Shown piece by piece: positions 44,341 through 53,051 of a stretch of DNA of 64,000 nt; positions within the stretch are counted from its first letter, which is position 1, and every line of letters begins with the position of its first letter. A program made the translations under genes and the position numbers. Location of the stretch: the NCBI RefSeq assembly GCF_014650075.1, contig NZ_BMUG01000004.1:310001-374000 (forward strand). The letters run 5' to 3'. The DNA is from Streptomyces microflavus. GTDB lineage: Bacteria; Actinomycetota; Actinomycetes; Streptomycetales; Streptomycetaceae. The notes beneath the pieces were generated by a model. It was not told the origin of the DNA. It did no database searches and was given only the letters and a program-made list of their open reading frames with translations.

Positions 44341-45678
44341 TTGCCGTACGTCACGCCGTCGCACCCGGCACCATCACCACGAAGCAGGCCGCGACGCGGG
44401 GGCCGTTGGAGCCGCGCCGTCTCCGCGCTCGCCGCCGCGCTCACGCTCGCCATCGGAGCCGCGCTCATCCCTCAGGCCGCCGAGGCGCAGGCGGCAGTCA
44501 CTCCGGCCGCTGTCGGGCCGGCCGCAGCTCCCCACGCCGCCCCGCGCGTTGCCGCCGCCCTCGAACGGGTCGCGAACTTCGGGGCCAACCCCGGCGCCCT
44601 CACCATGTACGTCCACCGCCCCGCCGCCCTGCCCGCGAACGCCCCCGTCGTCGTCGCCCTGCACGGCTGCACCCAGAGCGCACAGGTCTACGCCGACAAC
44701 TCCGGGCTCGACACCTTCGCCGACCGGCACGGTTTCCTGGTCGTCTACGCCGAGACCACCACCGCCAACAACGCCAACAAGTGCTTCAACTGGTTCCAGC
44801 CGGGCGACACCCGGCGGGGCCAGGGCGAGGCCGCCTCGATCCGGCAGATGGTCGCCCACGCCACCACCGCGTACGGCACCGACCCGGCCCGCGCCCAGGT
44901 GACGGGCCTCTCGGCGGGCGGGGCGATGACCTCGGTCATGCTCGCCGCCTACCCCGAGGTGTTCGCCGCGGGTGCGGTGGTCGCCGGAATCCCGTACGGC
45001 TGCGGGGTCGACGTGGTCTCGGCGTTCAGCTGCATGAGCCCCGGCGCCGACCGCACCCCCGCCGCCTGGGCGCAGGCCGTCCGCGACGCGCACCCCGGGT
45101 TCGCCGGACCCTGGCCGAGGGTCGCGGTCTGGCACGGGGACAACGACGCGACGGTCGCCCCCAGGAACGCCGATGAACTCCGCGACCAGTGGACGGCGGT
45201 GCACGGCATCGGCCAGACCCCGTCCCGTACCTCCACGCTCGGCCCGAACAACACCCGCAGGAGCGAGTACGCAGCGGCCGGCGGACAGACCGCCGTCGAG
45301 GTCAACAAGGTGCCGGGCATCGGCCACGGCACCCCGGTCGCCCCCGGCGGCGGCCCCGAACAGTGCGGCGCCACCGGCACCCAGCACTTCATCGCCTCGA
45401 TCTGCTCCAGCTACTGGATCACCGCCTTCTTCGGCCTCGACGGGTCGACGACCGAGCCACCGGTCGACCCGCCCACCGACCCGCCCACCCCGCCCGCCGC
45501 CTGCTGGACCGCGAGCAACTACGAGCACGTACGCACCGGCCGGGCCACCACCACCGGCGGCTATGTGTACGCGAAGGGCTCCGGCCAGAACCTCGGCCTC
45601 TACAACACCTTCGTGACCCACACCCTCAAGGAGTCCCCGGCGGGCCACTACACGATCGCCACCGGCTCCTGCCCCTGA
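44341..45678 (+). CDS. phaZ: Extracellular poly(3-hydroxybutyrate) depolymerase
   Basis: 445 residues from TTG 44341, supported by GGGAGG five bases upstream; no ATG or GTG gives a signal peptide with a good site. An arginine-rich N-terminus and a hydrophobic stretch end near AEAQA. The esterase_phb domain has the lipase box GLSAGGAM (Ser near 190), Asp in HGDNDATV (near 268) and His in GIGHGTP (near 328), with the oxyanion segment ALHGCTQSA. A Thr/Pro linker (DPPTDPPTPP) leads to a C-terminal domain CWTASNYEHVRTGRA...GSGQNLGLYN seen as the polymer-binding domain in PHB depolymerases. It acts outside the cell on polymer granules. Confidence 0.9.
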   Translation: MPYVTPSHPAPSPRSRPRRGGRWSRAVSALAAALTLAIGAALIPQAAEAQAAVTPAAVGPAAAPHAAPRVAAALERVANFGANPGALTMYVHRPAALPANAPVVVALHGCTQSAQVYADNSGLDTFADRHGFLVVYAETTTANNANKCFNWFQPGDTRRGQGEAASIRQMVAHATTAYGTDPARAQVTGLSAGGAMTSVMLAAYPEVFAAGAVVAGIPYGCGVDVVSAFSCMSPGADRTPAAWAQAVRDAHPGFAGPWPRVAVWHGDNDATVAPRNADELRDQWTAVHGIGQTPSRTSTLGPNNTRRSEYAAAGGQTAVEVNKVPGIGHGTPVAPGGGPEQCGATGTQHFIASICSSYWITAFFGLDGSTTEPPVDPPTDPPTPPAACWTASNYEHVRTGRATTTGGYVYAKGSGQNLGLYNTFVTHTLKESPAGHYTIATGSCP

Positions 45679-45697
45679 CCTGAAGGAGGTCCTCCCG

Positions 45698-47125
45698 ATG
45701 CCACGCGCCCCGCAGAGACACCACCGCCGATGGCTCCGCCCCGCCGCCGTCGCCGCTGCCGCCCTGACGGCCTGGACGGCGGCCCCGTCCGCCGCCGCGC
45801 CCCTGCCCCCGGACGGCACCCGCCCCGCCCACTGCACCCGTATCGACGCGGCGAAGGTTCCGGGGGCGGCCCGCCAACAGGCCTCCTGCCTCGATGAGTT
45901 GACCACGGCGGGAACCGTCACCTCGGGCCACACCGACCCCGCCGACTGGGCGGGACTCACCCCGGAAGGGCTGGCCACCCCACGAGGCGTCCCGGGTATC
46001 CAGATCGACGGCTACTTCCCCGACACCTCCACCACCAACACCAACCACGGCTGGAACCACGACTCCCAGTTCGTCATCCGCCTCCCCGACCGCTGGAACG
46101 GCGGCCTGGTCGTCTCCGGCGCGCCGGGCGTGCGCGAGCAGTACGCCAACGACCGGGCCTTCGGGGACTGGGCGGTCTCCCAGGGCTACGCGTTCGCCGC
46201 CACCGACAAGGGCGCGACCGGCGCCGCCTTCCACCGCGACGGCAGGACCCCCGGCGACGCCCTCGCCGAGGGCAACCTCCGGGTCACCCAACTCACCCGC
46301 GCGGCCCGCCAGGTGGTCGCCCGCCGCTACCAGCGCCCGCCCTCCCGCACGCTGGCGATGGGCATGTCCAACGGCGGCTATCTGGTGCGCTGGCAGCTGG
46401 AGAACCACCCCGAGCTGTACGACGGGGGCGTCGACTGGGAAGGCACCCTCTGGCGCACCGAGGGACCCAACCTCCTCACCTTCCTGCCGCCCGCCCTGCG
46501 CCATTACCCCTCGTACGCGGCCGGGGGCGCGGGCGCGGAGCAGGCCCACCGGGCGATGAAGGCGGCGGGCTATCCGGCCGGTTCGGAGTTCCTCTGGCCC
46601 TTCCACCACCAGTACTACTGGGACCTCACCCAGCGGATCTACCGGGAGGAGCTGGACCCGGAGTTCGACGGGGCGACGGAGGCCGGGACGCCGTTCTGCG
46701 CACCGGGAACCCCGGCCTGCGACGCCGACTACGTCTACGCCCACCGGCCCGGGGAGGTCAGGAGGGCGGTCGCGAAGATCGCCCTGACCGGCCGTATCGG
46801 CAAGCCCCTGATCAGCTTCCACGGCACGTACGACGTCCTTCTGCCCATCTCCCGCAGCTCGGACGTCTACGCGCGGTTGGTGCGGCGGGAGGGCCGGAGC
46901 CACCTCCACCGGTACTACCGCGTGGAGGCCGGCACCCATGTGGACTCGCTCGCCGACGCCTTCCCCGGCCGGGTGCGCCCCCTGGTGCCGTGCCACCGTT
47001 CGGCGGCCACCGCACTGGAACGCTGGCTGGACGACGGCGTACGGCCCCCGTCGAGCCGCACGCTGAAGCTGCCCGAGGGAGCCGGCCCGGAGAAACTGCT
47101 CACCCACTGCCCGCTGAACGGTTAG
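45698..47125 (+). CDS. Secreted tannase-fold esterase, probable 3-hydroxybutyrate oligomer hydrolase
   Basis: 475 residues, ATG 45698 behind a near-perfect AAGGAGGT and only 19 bases after the depolymerase stop. A signal peptide ends near AAPSAAA. The fold is tannase/3HB-oligomer-hydrolase-like: a nucleophile in GMSNGGY (near 223), Asp in FHGTYDVLLP (near 379) and His in EAGTHVDSL (near 412). Cys pairs suggest disulphides outside the cell. Known members cut short esters such as tannins, feruloyl or 3-hydroxybutyrate oligomers. The neighbour genes favour cutting oligomers released by the depolymerase; feruloyl esterase is the alternative. Confidence 0.78.
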   Translation: MPRAPQRHHRRWLRPAAVAAAALTAWTAAPSAAAPLPPDGTRPAHCTRIDAAKVPGAARQQASCLDELTTAGTVTSGHTDPADWAGLTPEGLATPRGVPGIQIDGYFPDTSTTNTNHGWNHDSQFVIRLPDRWNGGLVVSGAPGVREQYANDRAFGDWAVSQGYAFAATDKGATGAAFHRDGRTPGDALAEGNLRVTQLTRAARQVVARRYQRPPSRTLAMGMSNGGYLVRWQLENHPELYDGGVDWEGTLWRTEGPNLLTFLPPALRHYPSYAAGGAGAEQAHRAMKAAGYPAGSEFLWPFHHQYYWDLTQRIYREELDPEFDGATEAGTPFCAPGTPACDADYVYAHRPGEVRRAVAKIALTGRIGKPLISFHGTYDVLLPISRSSDVYARLVRREGRSHLHRYYRVEAGTHVDSLADAFPGRVRPLVPCHRSAATALERWLDDGVRPPSSRTLKLPEGAGPEKLLTHCPLNG

Positions 47126-47163
47126 ACAGTGGTGGCGGCCGCCACACCGGCCGCCTCCACTGT
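47126..47163 (+). terminator. Long hairpin after the oligomer hydrolase gene
   Basis: A 16-bp stem with one T:T mismatch (47126-47141 with 47148-47163) and a 6-base loop begins directly after the TAG stop. It should separate the depolymerase-hydrolase pair from the dehydrogenase gene. Confidence 0.8.
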
Positions 47164-47214
47164 GGCGGTCCGTGCCATGGGATGTCCGGCCGGGTATCTC
47201 TAGCGTTTCCGGCC

Positions 47215-48012
47215 ATGACGAGCCAATTTCACGCAGCGCCCGGTCCCTCGGCGCAGGGTGCCGGAGCCGTGGACCTCAGCGGGCGCACCGCCCTGGTCAC
47301 CGGTGGCGGCAGCGGCATCGGACGGGCCACCGCCGAGGCGCTCGCCGCGGCCGGTGCCCTCGTCCATGTGGCCGACCGCGACGCCGACGCCGCCAAGGCC
47401 GTCGCCGCCGCGACCGGTGGGGTGGCCCATGTCGTGGACCTCGCCGACGCGGAGGCGATCGGGACGCTGCCGAGGGCCGTGGACATCCTGGTCAACAACG
47501 CCGGGCTGCAGCACGTGGCGCCCATCGAGGACTTCCCGCCGGACCGGTTCGAACTGATCCAGAAGGTGATGCTGACCGCCCCGTTCCTCCTGATGCGGCA
47601 CTGCCTCCCGCACATGTACGCCGGGGGCTGGGGCCGGCTGGTCAACGTCTCCAGCATGCACGGCCTGCGGGCCAGCCCCTTCAAGTCCGCCTACGTCGCC
47701 GCCAAGCACGGTCTGGAGGGGCTGAGCAAGGTGGCCGCCCTGGAGGGCGCCCCGCACGGGGTGACCAGCAACTGCGTCAACCCCGGTTACGTACGGACAC
47801 CTCTGGTCGAGGGCCAGATCGCGGCCCAGGCCGCCGCGCACGGCATCCCCCGGGACGAGGTCGTCGCCGATGTCCTCCTGGACCGGTCCGCCATCAAGCG
47901 GCTGATCGAGCCCGAGGAGGTCGCCGCCGTCTGCGTCTGGCTCTGCGGCCCCCACACCTCGTACATCACCGGCTCTTCCCTCCCCGTCGACGGAGGCTGG
48001 GGCGCCCGCTGA
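47215..48012 (+). CDS. bdhA: 3-hydroxybutyrate dehydrogenase (SDR family)
   Basis: 265 residues from ATG 47215; the ribosome site is weak, so a short leader or a start at GTG 47269 is possible. Rossmann motif TGGGSGIG lies near residue 28, NNAG near 96. The catalytic Ser is at 146/147, with Tyr160 and Lys164 in the YxxxK motif. The text around it (HGLRASPFKSAYVAAKHG) and NPGYVRTPLVEGQI are hallmarks of D-3-hydroxybutyrate dehydrogenase. It oxidises 3-hydroxybutyrate to acetoacetate with NAD+ in the cytoplasm, feeding the CoA-transferase encoded upstream. 113 bases precede the transporter gene. Confidence 0.92.
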   Translation: MTSQFHAAPGPSAQGAGAVDLSGRTALVTGGGSGIGRATAEALAAAGALVHVADRDADAAKAVAAATGGVAHVVDLADAEAIGTLPRAVDILVNNAGLQHVAPIEDFPPDRFELIQKVMLTAPFLLMRHCLPHMYAGGWGRLVNVSSMHGLRASPFKSAYVAAKHGLEGLSKVAALEGAPHGVTSNCVNPGYVRTPLVEGQIAAQAAAHGIPRDEVVADVLLDRSAIKRLIEPEEVAAVCVWLCGPHTSYITGSSLPVDGGWGAR

Positions 48013-48125
48013 CCCCCCCACCCGCCTCCGGCCCCCACCGAAGCCGGGCGCACCACCCGCACCACCCCCGTACCACCCGCACCCCCGTCCCTGACAGACC
48101 TGCCAACGAAACGCGGTGACTCACC

Positions 48126-49526
48126 ATGGGTTCCCCAACCTCCGCCCAGCCCTCCGCCCCGCCCGGCAACAGCCGCATCGGCCGGATCGTCGCGGCCAGC
48201 CTCGTCGGCACCACCATCGAGTGGTACGACTTCTTCCTCTACGGCTCGGCCGCCGCGCTTGTCTTCAACACGCTGTTCTTCCCCAGCAGCGACCCGCTCG
48301 TCGGCACCCTGCTGGCCTTCCTCACGTACGCGGTCGGCTTCGCCGCCCGTCCGCTCGGCGGCGTCGTCTTCGGCCACTACGGCGACAAGATCGGCCGCAA
48401 GAAGCTCCTGGTGATCAGCCTGCTCATGATGGGCGGGGCCACCTTCGCCATGGGCCTGCTGCCCACCCACGCGAGCATCGGCGTCTGGGCCCCGATCCTG
48501 CTGACGGTCCTGCGCCTGGTCCAGGGCTTCGCGCTCGGCGGCGAGTGGGGCGGCGCGGTGCTGCTCGTCTCCGAACACGGCGGCGACAAGCGGCGCGGCT
48601 TCTGGGCCTCCTGGCCGCAGGCCGGGGCCCCCGGCGGCAATCTGCTCGCGACCGGTGTCCTGGCGCTGCTCGCCACCGTCCAGTCCGACGAGACCTTCCT
48701 CGCCTGGGGCTGGCGCATCCCGTTCCTGCTCTCCGGTGTCCTCGTCATGATCGGTCTGTGGATCCGGATCTCTGTCGAGGAGTCCCCGGTCTTCCTGGAG
48801 GCGCAGAAGAAGGCGCAGGAGCAGGCCGCGGCGGGCGTCAAGGAACAGCCCCCGGTCGTCGAGGTGTTCCGCAAGAGCTGGCGCGAGGTGCTCCTCGCCA
48901 TCGGCACCCGCTTCGGCGAGAACATCTCGTACTACATCCTCACCGCGTTCCTCCTCGTCTACGTGACCGTGCACCTGGAGATGTCCAAGAGCGACGCGCT
49001 GAACGCCGTACTGATCGGCTCGGCGGTTCACTTCGTCACCATCCCGCTGTGGGGCGCCCTCTCCGACCGGATCGGCCGACGCCCGGTCACCCTCATCGGC
49101 GCACTCGGCATGGCGGTCTGGGCCTTCGGCTTCTTCGCGCTGCTGGACACCAAGTCGTTCCCGGTGATCGTCCTGTCGGTCACCGTCGGCCTGCTGCTGC
49201 ACGGGGCGATGTACGGGCCGCAGGCGGCCTTCATCTCCGAGATGTTCGACACGAAGGTCCGCTACTCCGGCGCCTCGATGGGCTCCCAGCTCGCCTCGAT
49301 CATCGGCGGCGCGCTGGCCCCGCTCATCGCGGTCGAACTGCTCAAGGACTACCGCTCGTCCGTCCCGATCTCCTTCTACCTCTGCTTCGCCGCCCTGGTC
49401 ACCGCGGTGACGGTGTGGATCGCGAAGGAGACCCGGGGCCGCGACCTGGCCAAGGACGGGCTGCACGGTTCGGTCCCGGCCGCGCCGGCGGCCACCCGCA
49501 AGGACTCGGTCACGCTCGGCGGCTGA
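48126..49526 (+). CDS. MHS-family major facilitator transporter, likely for 3-hydroxybutyrate
   Basis: 466 residues with 12 predicted TM helices. N-terminal signature GTTIEWYDFFLYGSAAALVF and loop motif FGHYGDKIGRKKLL, then GFALGGEWGGAVLLVSEH, mark the metabolite:H+ symporter (ShiA/ProP/KgtP-like) group. It sits between the hydroxybutyrate dehydrogenase and the regulator, so uptake of 3-hydroxybutyrate or acetoacetate is inferred from context; the family also moves shikimate, betaine and dicarboxylates. A 12-bp hairpin follows. Confidence 0.9.
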   Translation: MGSPTSAQPSAPPGNSRIGRIVAASLVGTTIEWYDFFLYGSAAALVFNTLFFPSSDPLVGTLLAFLTYAVGFAARPLGGVVFGHYGDKIGRKKLLVISLLMMGGATFAMGLLPTHASIGVWAPILLTVLRLVQGFALGGEWGGAVLLVSEHGGDKRRGFWASWPQAGAPGGNLLATGVLALLATVQSDETFLAWGWRIPFLLSGVLVMIGLWIRISVEESPVFLEAQKKAQEQAAAGVKEQPPVVEVFRKSWREVLLAIGTRFGENISYYILTAFLLVYVTVHLEMSKSDALNAVLIGSAVHFVTIPLWGALSDRIGRRPVTLIGALGMAVWAFGFFALLDTKSFPVIVLSVTVGLLLHGAMYGPQAAFISEMFDTKVRYSGASMGSQLASIIGGALAPLIAVELLKDYRSSVPISFYLCFAALVTAVTVWIAKETRGRDLAKDGLHGSVPAAPAATRKDSVTLGG

Positions 49527-49548
49527 CCCGGCCCCCTCGCCGGCCGAC

Positions 49549-49587
49549 CCCCTCCCGCGCTCCACTCCCTGAGGTGCGCGGGAGGGG
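49549..49587 (+). terminator. Hairpin after the transporter gene
   Basis: A perfect 12-bp stem (CCCCTCCCGCGC at 49549-49560 with GCGCGGGAGGGG at 49576-49587) and a 15-base loop, 23 bases after the transporter stop. Confidence 0.75.
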
Positions 49588-49625
49588 CTGGGCCGTCCGA
49601 ACCGCCCCTGGGAGGCGATCACCGT

Positions 49626-51530
49626 ATGCTCACCGGCGTGACAGCCCCCGGCCCCCAGCACTCCGCGGCAGCCCTGCGCGGCCTTCTCGACCTGCTGGCC
49701 CAGGGCGCGGCGGCCGAGGAGTTCGACCGGCCCGCCGCCACCGCCCGGGAGGCGGACGCCCCCGCCGCCGAACTGGCCGAGATCGCCGAGGCCACCACCG
49801 TGGCGCTGCGCATCCGGCGCACCCTCAGCCAGCACCGGGTACGCGAGGCGCAGCTCACCGCCCTCTTCGACACGGCCAGCGACCTCGCGGCCCTGCGCGA
49901 CCTGGACGCTGTCCTGCGGGCCATCGTGCACCGGGCCAAACTGCTGCTCGGCACCGACGTCACCTACCTCTCCCTCAACGACGACGCGGCGGGCGACACC
50001 TATATGCGGGTCACCGACGGATCGGTGGCCGAGGCGTTCCAGAAGGTGCGGCTCGGCATGGGCGAGGGGCTGGGCGGACTCGTCGCCCAGACGGCCCGCC
50101 CGTACGCCACCGGCGACTACCGGGCCGACACCCGCTTCCACCACACCACCACCATCGACAGCGCCGTCCTGGACGAGGGCCTCCGCGCGATCCTCGGCGT
50201 ACCGCTGCGGCTGGGCAGCCGCATCATCGGAGTCCTGTACGCCGCCGACCGCGCACCCCGTGAGTTCACCGCCGGGGAGGTGGCGCTGCTCTCCTCGCTC
50301 GCCGACCACGCGGCGATCGCCATCGACGGCGCCCGGCTGCTGGAGGAGACCCGGGCCGCGCTCGTCGACCTCAACGCCGCCTCCGAGACCATCCGCACGC
50401 ACAGCGAGGCGATGCGCCGCGCCGAGGAGGCCCACGACCAGCTCACCGATCTCGTCCTGCGCGGCGGCGGCGCCGACGACGTGGCCGCCGCCCTCGCCGA
50501 CATCCTGGACGGCGGCATCCTCATCCACGACGCGGAGGGCGCCGAACTCGCCCGCGCCCGCACCGAACCGCAGCCCCCGCCCACCCCCGCGGTCGCCGCC
50601 TCCCGGGCCCGGGGCCGGGCCGTCCCTCTCAACGGCACCTGGGTCTGCGCGGTCCTCGCGGGGCCCGAACTCCTCGGCTCCATCGCGCTGACCGGCCGGG
50701 CGGGCCTCGCCGACGCCGACCGGCTGCTGTTCGAGCGGGCCAGCGTGGTGACCGCGCTCCTGATGCTGCTGCGCCGCTCGGTCGCCGAGACGGAGGACCG
50801 GGTACGGGGCGAGCTGCTCGGCGACCTGCTCTCGCGCACCGGCGACCCGGGCACCCTGACCGCCCGGGCCCGCCGCCTCGGCGTCGACCTGGGCCGCCTG
50901 CACAGCGTGTTCGTGGCCCACAGCGAGGTGGCCCCCCGGCACCGTCTGCTCGCGGCGGCCGCCCGCAGCGCGCAGACCCGCAACGGCCTGGCCGGTCTCC
51001 ACCACGACCACGTCGTCCTGGTCGCCCCTTCCGACGCCCCGGGCCCCGACGCCCAGGCGCTCGCCGCCGAACTGGCCCAGGCGGCCGGCTGCCCCGTCAC
51101 CGTCGGCGCGGCGGGCCCCGCCACAGGGCCGGCCGAACTCCCCGGCGCCCACAGCGAGGCCGACCGCTGCCTCGCCGCCCTGCGCGCGCTCGGCCACACG
51201 GGGAGCGGCGGGGCCATCGCGGACCTGGGCTTCATCGGCGTACTCCTGGGCGACCAGGCCGACCTGGGCGGGTACGTGCGCCGGACGCTGGGCCCCGTGC
51301 TCGACTACGACCGGGCGCGCTCCACCGACCTCGTCACCACCCTGGACGTCTACTTCGCCCAGGGAGCGAGCCTCACCCGGACCAAGACCCTGCTCCACGT
51401 CCACGTGAACACGGTGGTGCAGCGCCTGGAACGCATCGGCCGCCTCCTCGGCCCGGACTGGAACGAGCCGCCACGCACGCTGGAGATCCAGCTGGCGCTG
51501 AGGCTGCACCGCCTGACGCAGGGTCTGTGA
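49626..51530 (+). CDS. GAF-domain PucR/CdaR-type transcriptional regulator
   Basis: 634 residues, ATG 49626 with GGAGG 10 bases upstream. A helical lead (to about 75) precedes a GAF sensor domain (about 80-235: LTALFDTASDLAALRDLDAVL; GEGLGGLVAQTARPYATGDY; LGVPLRLGSRIIGVLYAADR). A second sensor-like region and a GGDEF-like CdaR core follow. The C-terminal helix-turn-helix (LDVYFAQGASLTRTKTLLHVH, then NTVVQRLERIGRLLG) is PucR HTH_30. In other Streptomyces genomes I recall this class next to hydroxybutyrate genes. It probably senses a small carboxylic acid and controls the depolymerase, dehydrogenase and transporter genes. Confidence 0.88.
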   Translation: MLTGVTAPGPQHSAAALRGLLDLLAQGAAAEEFDRPAATAREADAPAAELAEIAEATTVALRIRRTLSQHRVREAQLTALFDTASDLAALRDLDAVLRAIVHRAKLLLGTDVTYLSLNDDAAGDTYMRVTDGSVAEAFQKVRLGMGEGLGGLVAQTARPYATGDYRADTRFHHTTTIDSAVLDEGLRAILGVPLRLGSRIIGVLYAADRAPREFTAGEVALLSSLADHAAIAIDGARLLEETRAALVDLNAASETIRTHSEAMRRAEEAHDQLTDLVLRGGGADDVAAALADILDGGILIHDAEGAELARARTEPQPPPTPAVAASRARGRAVPLNGTWVCAVLAGPELLGSIALTGRAGLADADRLLFERASVVTALLMLLRRSVAETEDRVRGELLGDLLSRTGDPGTLTARARRLGVDLGRLHSVFVAHSEVAPRHRLLAAAARSAQTRNGLAGLHHDHVVLVAPSDAPGPDAQALAAELAQAAGCPVTVGAAGPATGPAELPGAHSEADRCLAALRALGHTGSGGAIADLGFIGVLLGDQADLGGYVRRTLGPVLDYDRARSTDLVTTLDVYFAQGASLTRTKTLLHVHVNTVVQRLERIGRLLGPDWNEPPRTLEIQLALRLHRLTQGL

Positions 51531-51547
51531 CGGACCCCGGCGCACCG

Positions 51548-52885
51548 TTACGCGGAGGGGGCGTAGCGGCCGGCCCGCTCACCCAACCGACTGCCCAGGG
51601 CCATGATCCGCAGGGCGCGTTCCGTGGCGTCGGCGAGGAACTCGCCGCTGCGGCCGATCGCCTCCACCAGGGTCATCGGCGCGGGCAGGATCGCGCTGTA
51701 CGCGTCCACGCCCACCGCCCGGACGTCCTGCGCGCCCGGCCCGATCGTCCCGGCCAGCACCAGGACGGGCACCCCGGACGCCTGGGCGCGGCGGGCGACC
51801 TCCGCCGGGATCTTCCCCCGGACGGTCTGGTGGTCGAGCGCCCCCTCCGCGGTGATCACGAAGTCGGCACGGGCCAGCCGGGCGTCGAGGTCGAGGCCGT
51901 CGAGCAGGACGTCGTACCGGGGGAGGAGCCGCGCGCCCACGGCCGCCAGCCCGGCTCCGAGACCGCCGGACGCACCTGTGCCGGGGGCCGTACGCAGGTC
52001 GAGCGGAACGCCGGTCGCGAGGGCCGGGGCCGGTGCCGGTGCCGGTGCCGGTTCGGGTCCCGGTTCGGGTCCCGGTCCCGGTCCCGGTCCCGGTCCCGGT
52101 TCGGGTTCCGGGGCGAAGGCCGGTGCGTGGTCCCGGTTCAGGGCCGGGAGGAGGTCCCGGGTGAGGACGGCGGCCCACCGCTCCAGCCCCGCGGAGAGCA
52201 GCTCCACCTCCGCCGGGGTCGCCCCCTTCTGCGGCCCGAACACCCGGGCCACCCCGCGCTTCCCGCACAGCACGTTGTACGGGTTGCAGGCCACCAGCAG
52301 TTCGGCACCGGCCAGCCGGCGGTCGAGCCCGGACGGGTCGATGTGCTCCAGTTCGTGAAGTGCCCCGCCGCCCCTGCGGAGTTCACGGCCGTGGCGGTCG
52401 GTCAGCCGGGCCCCGAGCGCCTGGAGCGCACCGGCGCCCCCGTCCGACGTACCGGAGTCGCCGCAGCCGATCAGGATGCGCCGGGCGCCCGCGTCCAGGG
52501 CCGCCCGGATCAGTTCGCCGACGCCGTACGTGGTCGTCGCGCCCGGGTGGCGCAGGCCCGGCGGCACCAGGGCGAGCCCGGCGACGGCCGCCATCTCCAC
52601 AACGGCGGTGAGCGGCCCGGGTGTTGTGCCGCCGCCGCCCAGCAGCGCGAAGTGCGAGGGGACGGGGTCCCCGACCGGCCCGGTCGCGGTGCACGGGACC
52701 AGCCGCCCGCCACCCGCCAGGGCCAGCGCCTCCGCAGTGCCCTCGCCCCCGTCCACCAGGGGGATCAGGTCGAGGTCGGCGTCGGGGATCACCCGCCGCA
52801 CACCGACGGCGATGGCCTCGGCGACCCGGGCGGCGGAGAGGGACTCCTTGAACCCGCTGGGGGCGATGGCGATGCGGTGGGTCAT
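51548..52885 (-). CDS. glxK: Glycerate kinase (GlxK-like) with a Pro/Gly insert
   Basis: 445 residues, ATG at 52883-52885. Glycerate kinase type 1 motifs: IAPSGFKESLSAARVAEAI at the start, PLVDGGEGTAEAL, IGCGDSGTSDGGAGALQALG, LLVACNPYNVLCGKRGVARVFGP in part, and ADFVITAEGALDHQTVRGK near the end. It phosphorylates D-glycerate with ATP in the cytoplasm. The family is usually about 380 residues; the extra length is a low-complexity EPGPGP/PAPAPA insert at about residues 255-290. It follows the permease gene across a 161-bp inverted-repeat element whose arm holds the ribosome site (GAAAGG). Confidence 0.93.
   Translation of the reverse strand: MTHRIAIAPSGFKESLSAARVAEAIAVGVRRVIPDADLDLIPLVDGGEGTAEALALAGGGRLVPCTATGPVGDPVPSHFALLGGGGTTPGPLTAVVEMAAVAGLALVPPGLRHPGATTTYGVGELIRAALDAGARRILIGCGDSGTSDGGAGALQALGARLTDRHGRELRRGGGALHELEHIDPSGLDRRLAGAELLVACNPYNVLCGKRGVARVFGPQKGATPAEVELLSAGLERWAAVLTRDLLPALNRDHAPAFAPEPEPGPGPGPGPGPEPGPEPAPAPAPAPALATGVPLDLRTAPGTGASGGLGAGLAAVGARLLPRYDVLLDGLDLDARLARADFVITAEGALDHQTVRGKIPAEVARRAQASGVPVLVLAGTIGPGAQDVRAVGVDAYSAILPAPMTLVEAIGRSGEFLADATERALRIMALGSRLGERAGRYAPSA
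52022..52112 (-). repeat. In-frame hexanucleotide repeat inside glycerate kinase
   Basis: About 90 bases of imperfect 6-base repeats (CCGGTG, CCGGTC and CGGGTC units) encode Pro-Gly, Glu-Pro and Ala-Pro pairs. Six-base units keep the frame, so length changes would alter only the insert. It lies in a region where homologues have a short loop. Confidence 0.8.
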
Positions 52886-52890
52886 GGCTG

Positions 52891-53051
52891 GGGCCTTTCG
52901 TTTGGATCAGGTCGGGTCAGGGAGCGGGGTCCGGTGCGTGCAGCTGCAAGGCGGAGGATTGAGGCAACGCGGAGCGTTGGTGATTGACGACAACGCCGCA
53001 GATGTGCGTGCCGGGGCCCGCGAGCCCCGGCATGGTCCAAACGAAAGGCCC
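52891..53051 (-). repeat. 161-bp element with perfect 16-bp inverted ends (MITE-like or RNA switch)
   Basis: GGGCCTTTCGTTTGGA (52891-52906) and its exact complement (53036-53051) bound the element. Inside are two perfect hairpins: CCGGGGC-6-GCCCCGG (53011-53030) and CAACGC-3-GCGTTG (52965-52979), plus the palindrome GCAGCTGC. On the mRNA the 5' arm begins at the G of the permease TAG stop. The 3' arm contains GAAAGG, the only ribosome site of the kinase gene. So the long stem would hide that site. The outline fits a miniature inverted-repeat element, and I have a vague memory of similar Streptomyces intergenic repeats. No target-site duplication is visible. Confidence 0.85.

Noticed and set aside
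47787..51545. 1252-residue antisense frame spanning the dehydrogenase, transporter and regulator
   Set aside because: It crosses three well-supported genes on the opposite strand and shows no family motif.
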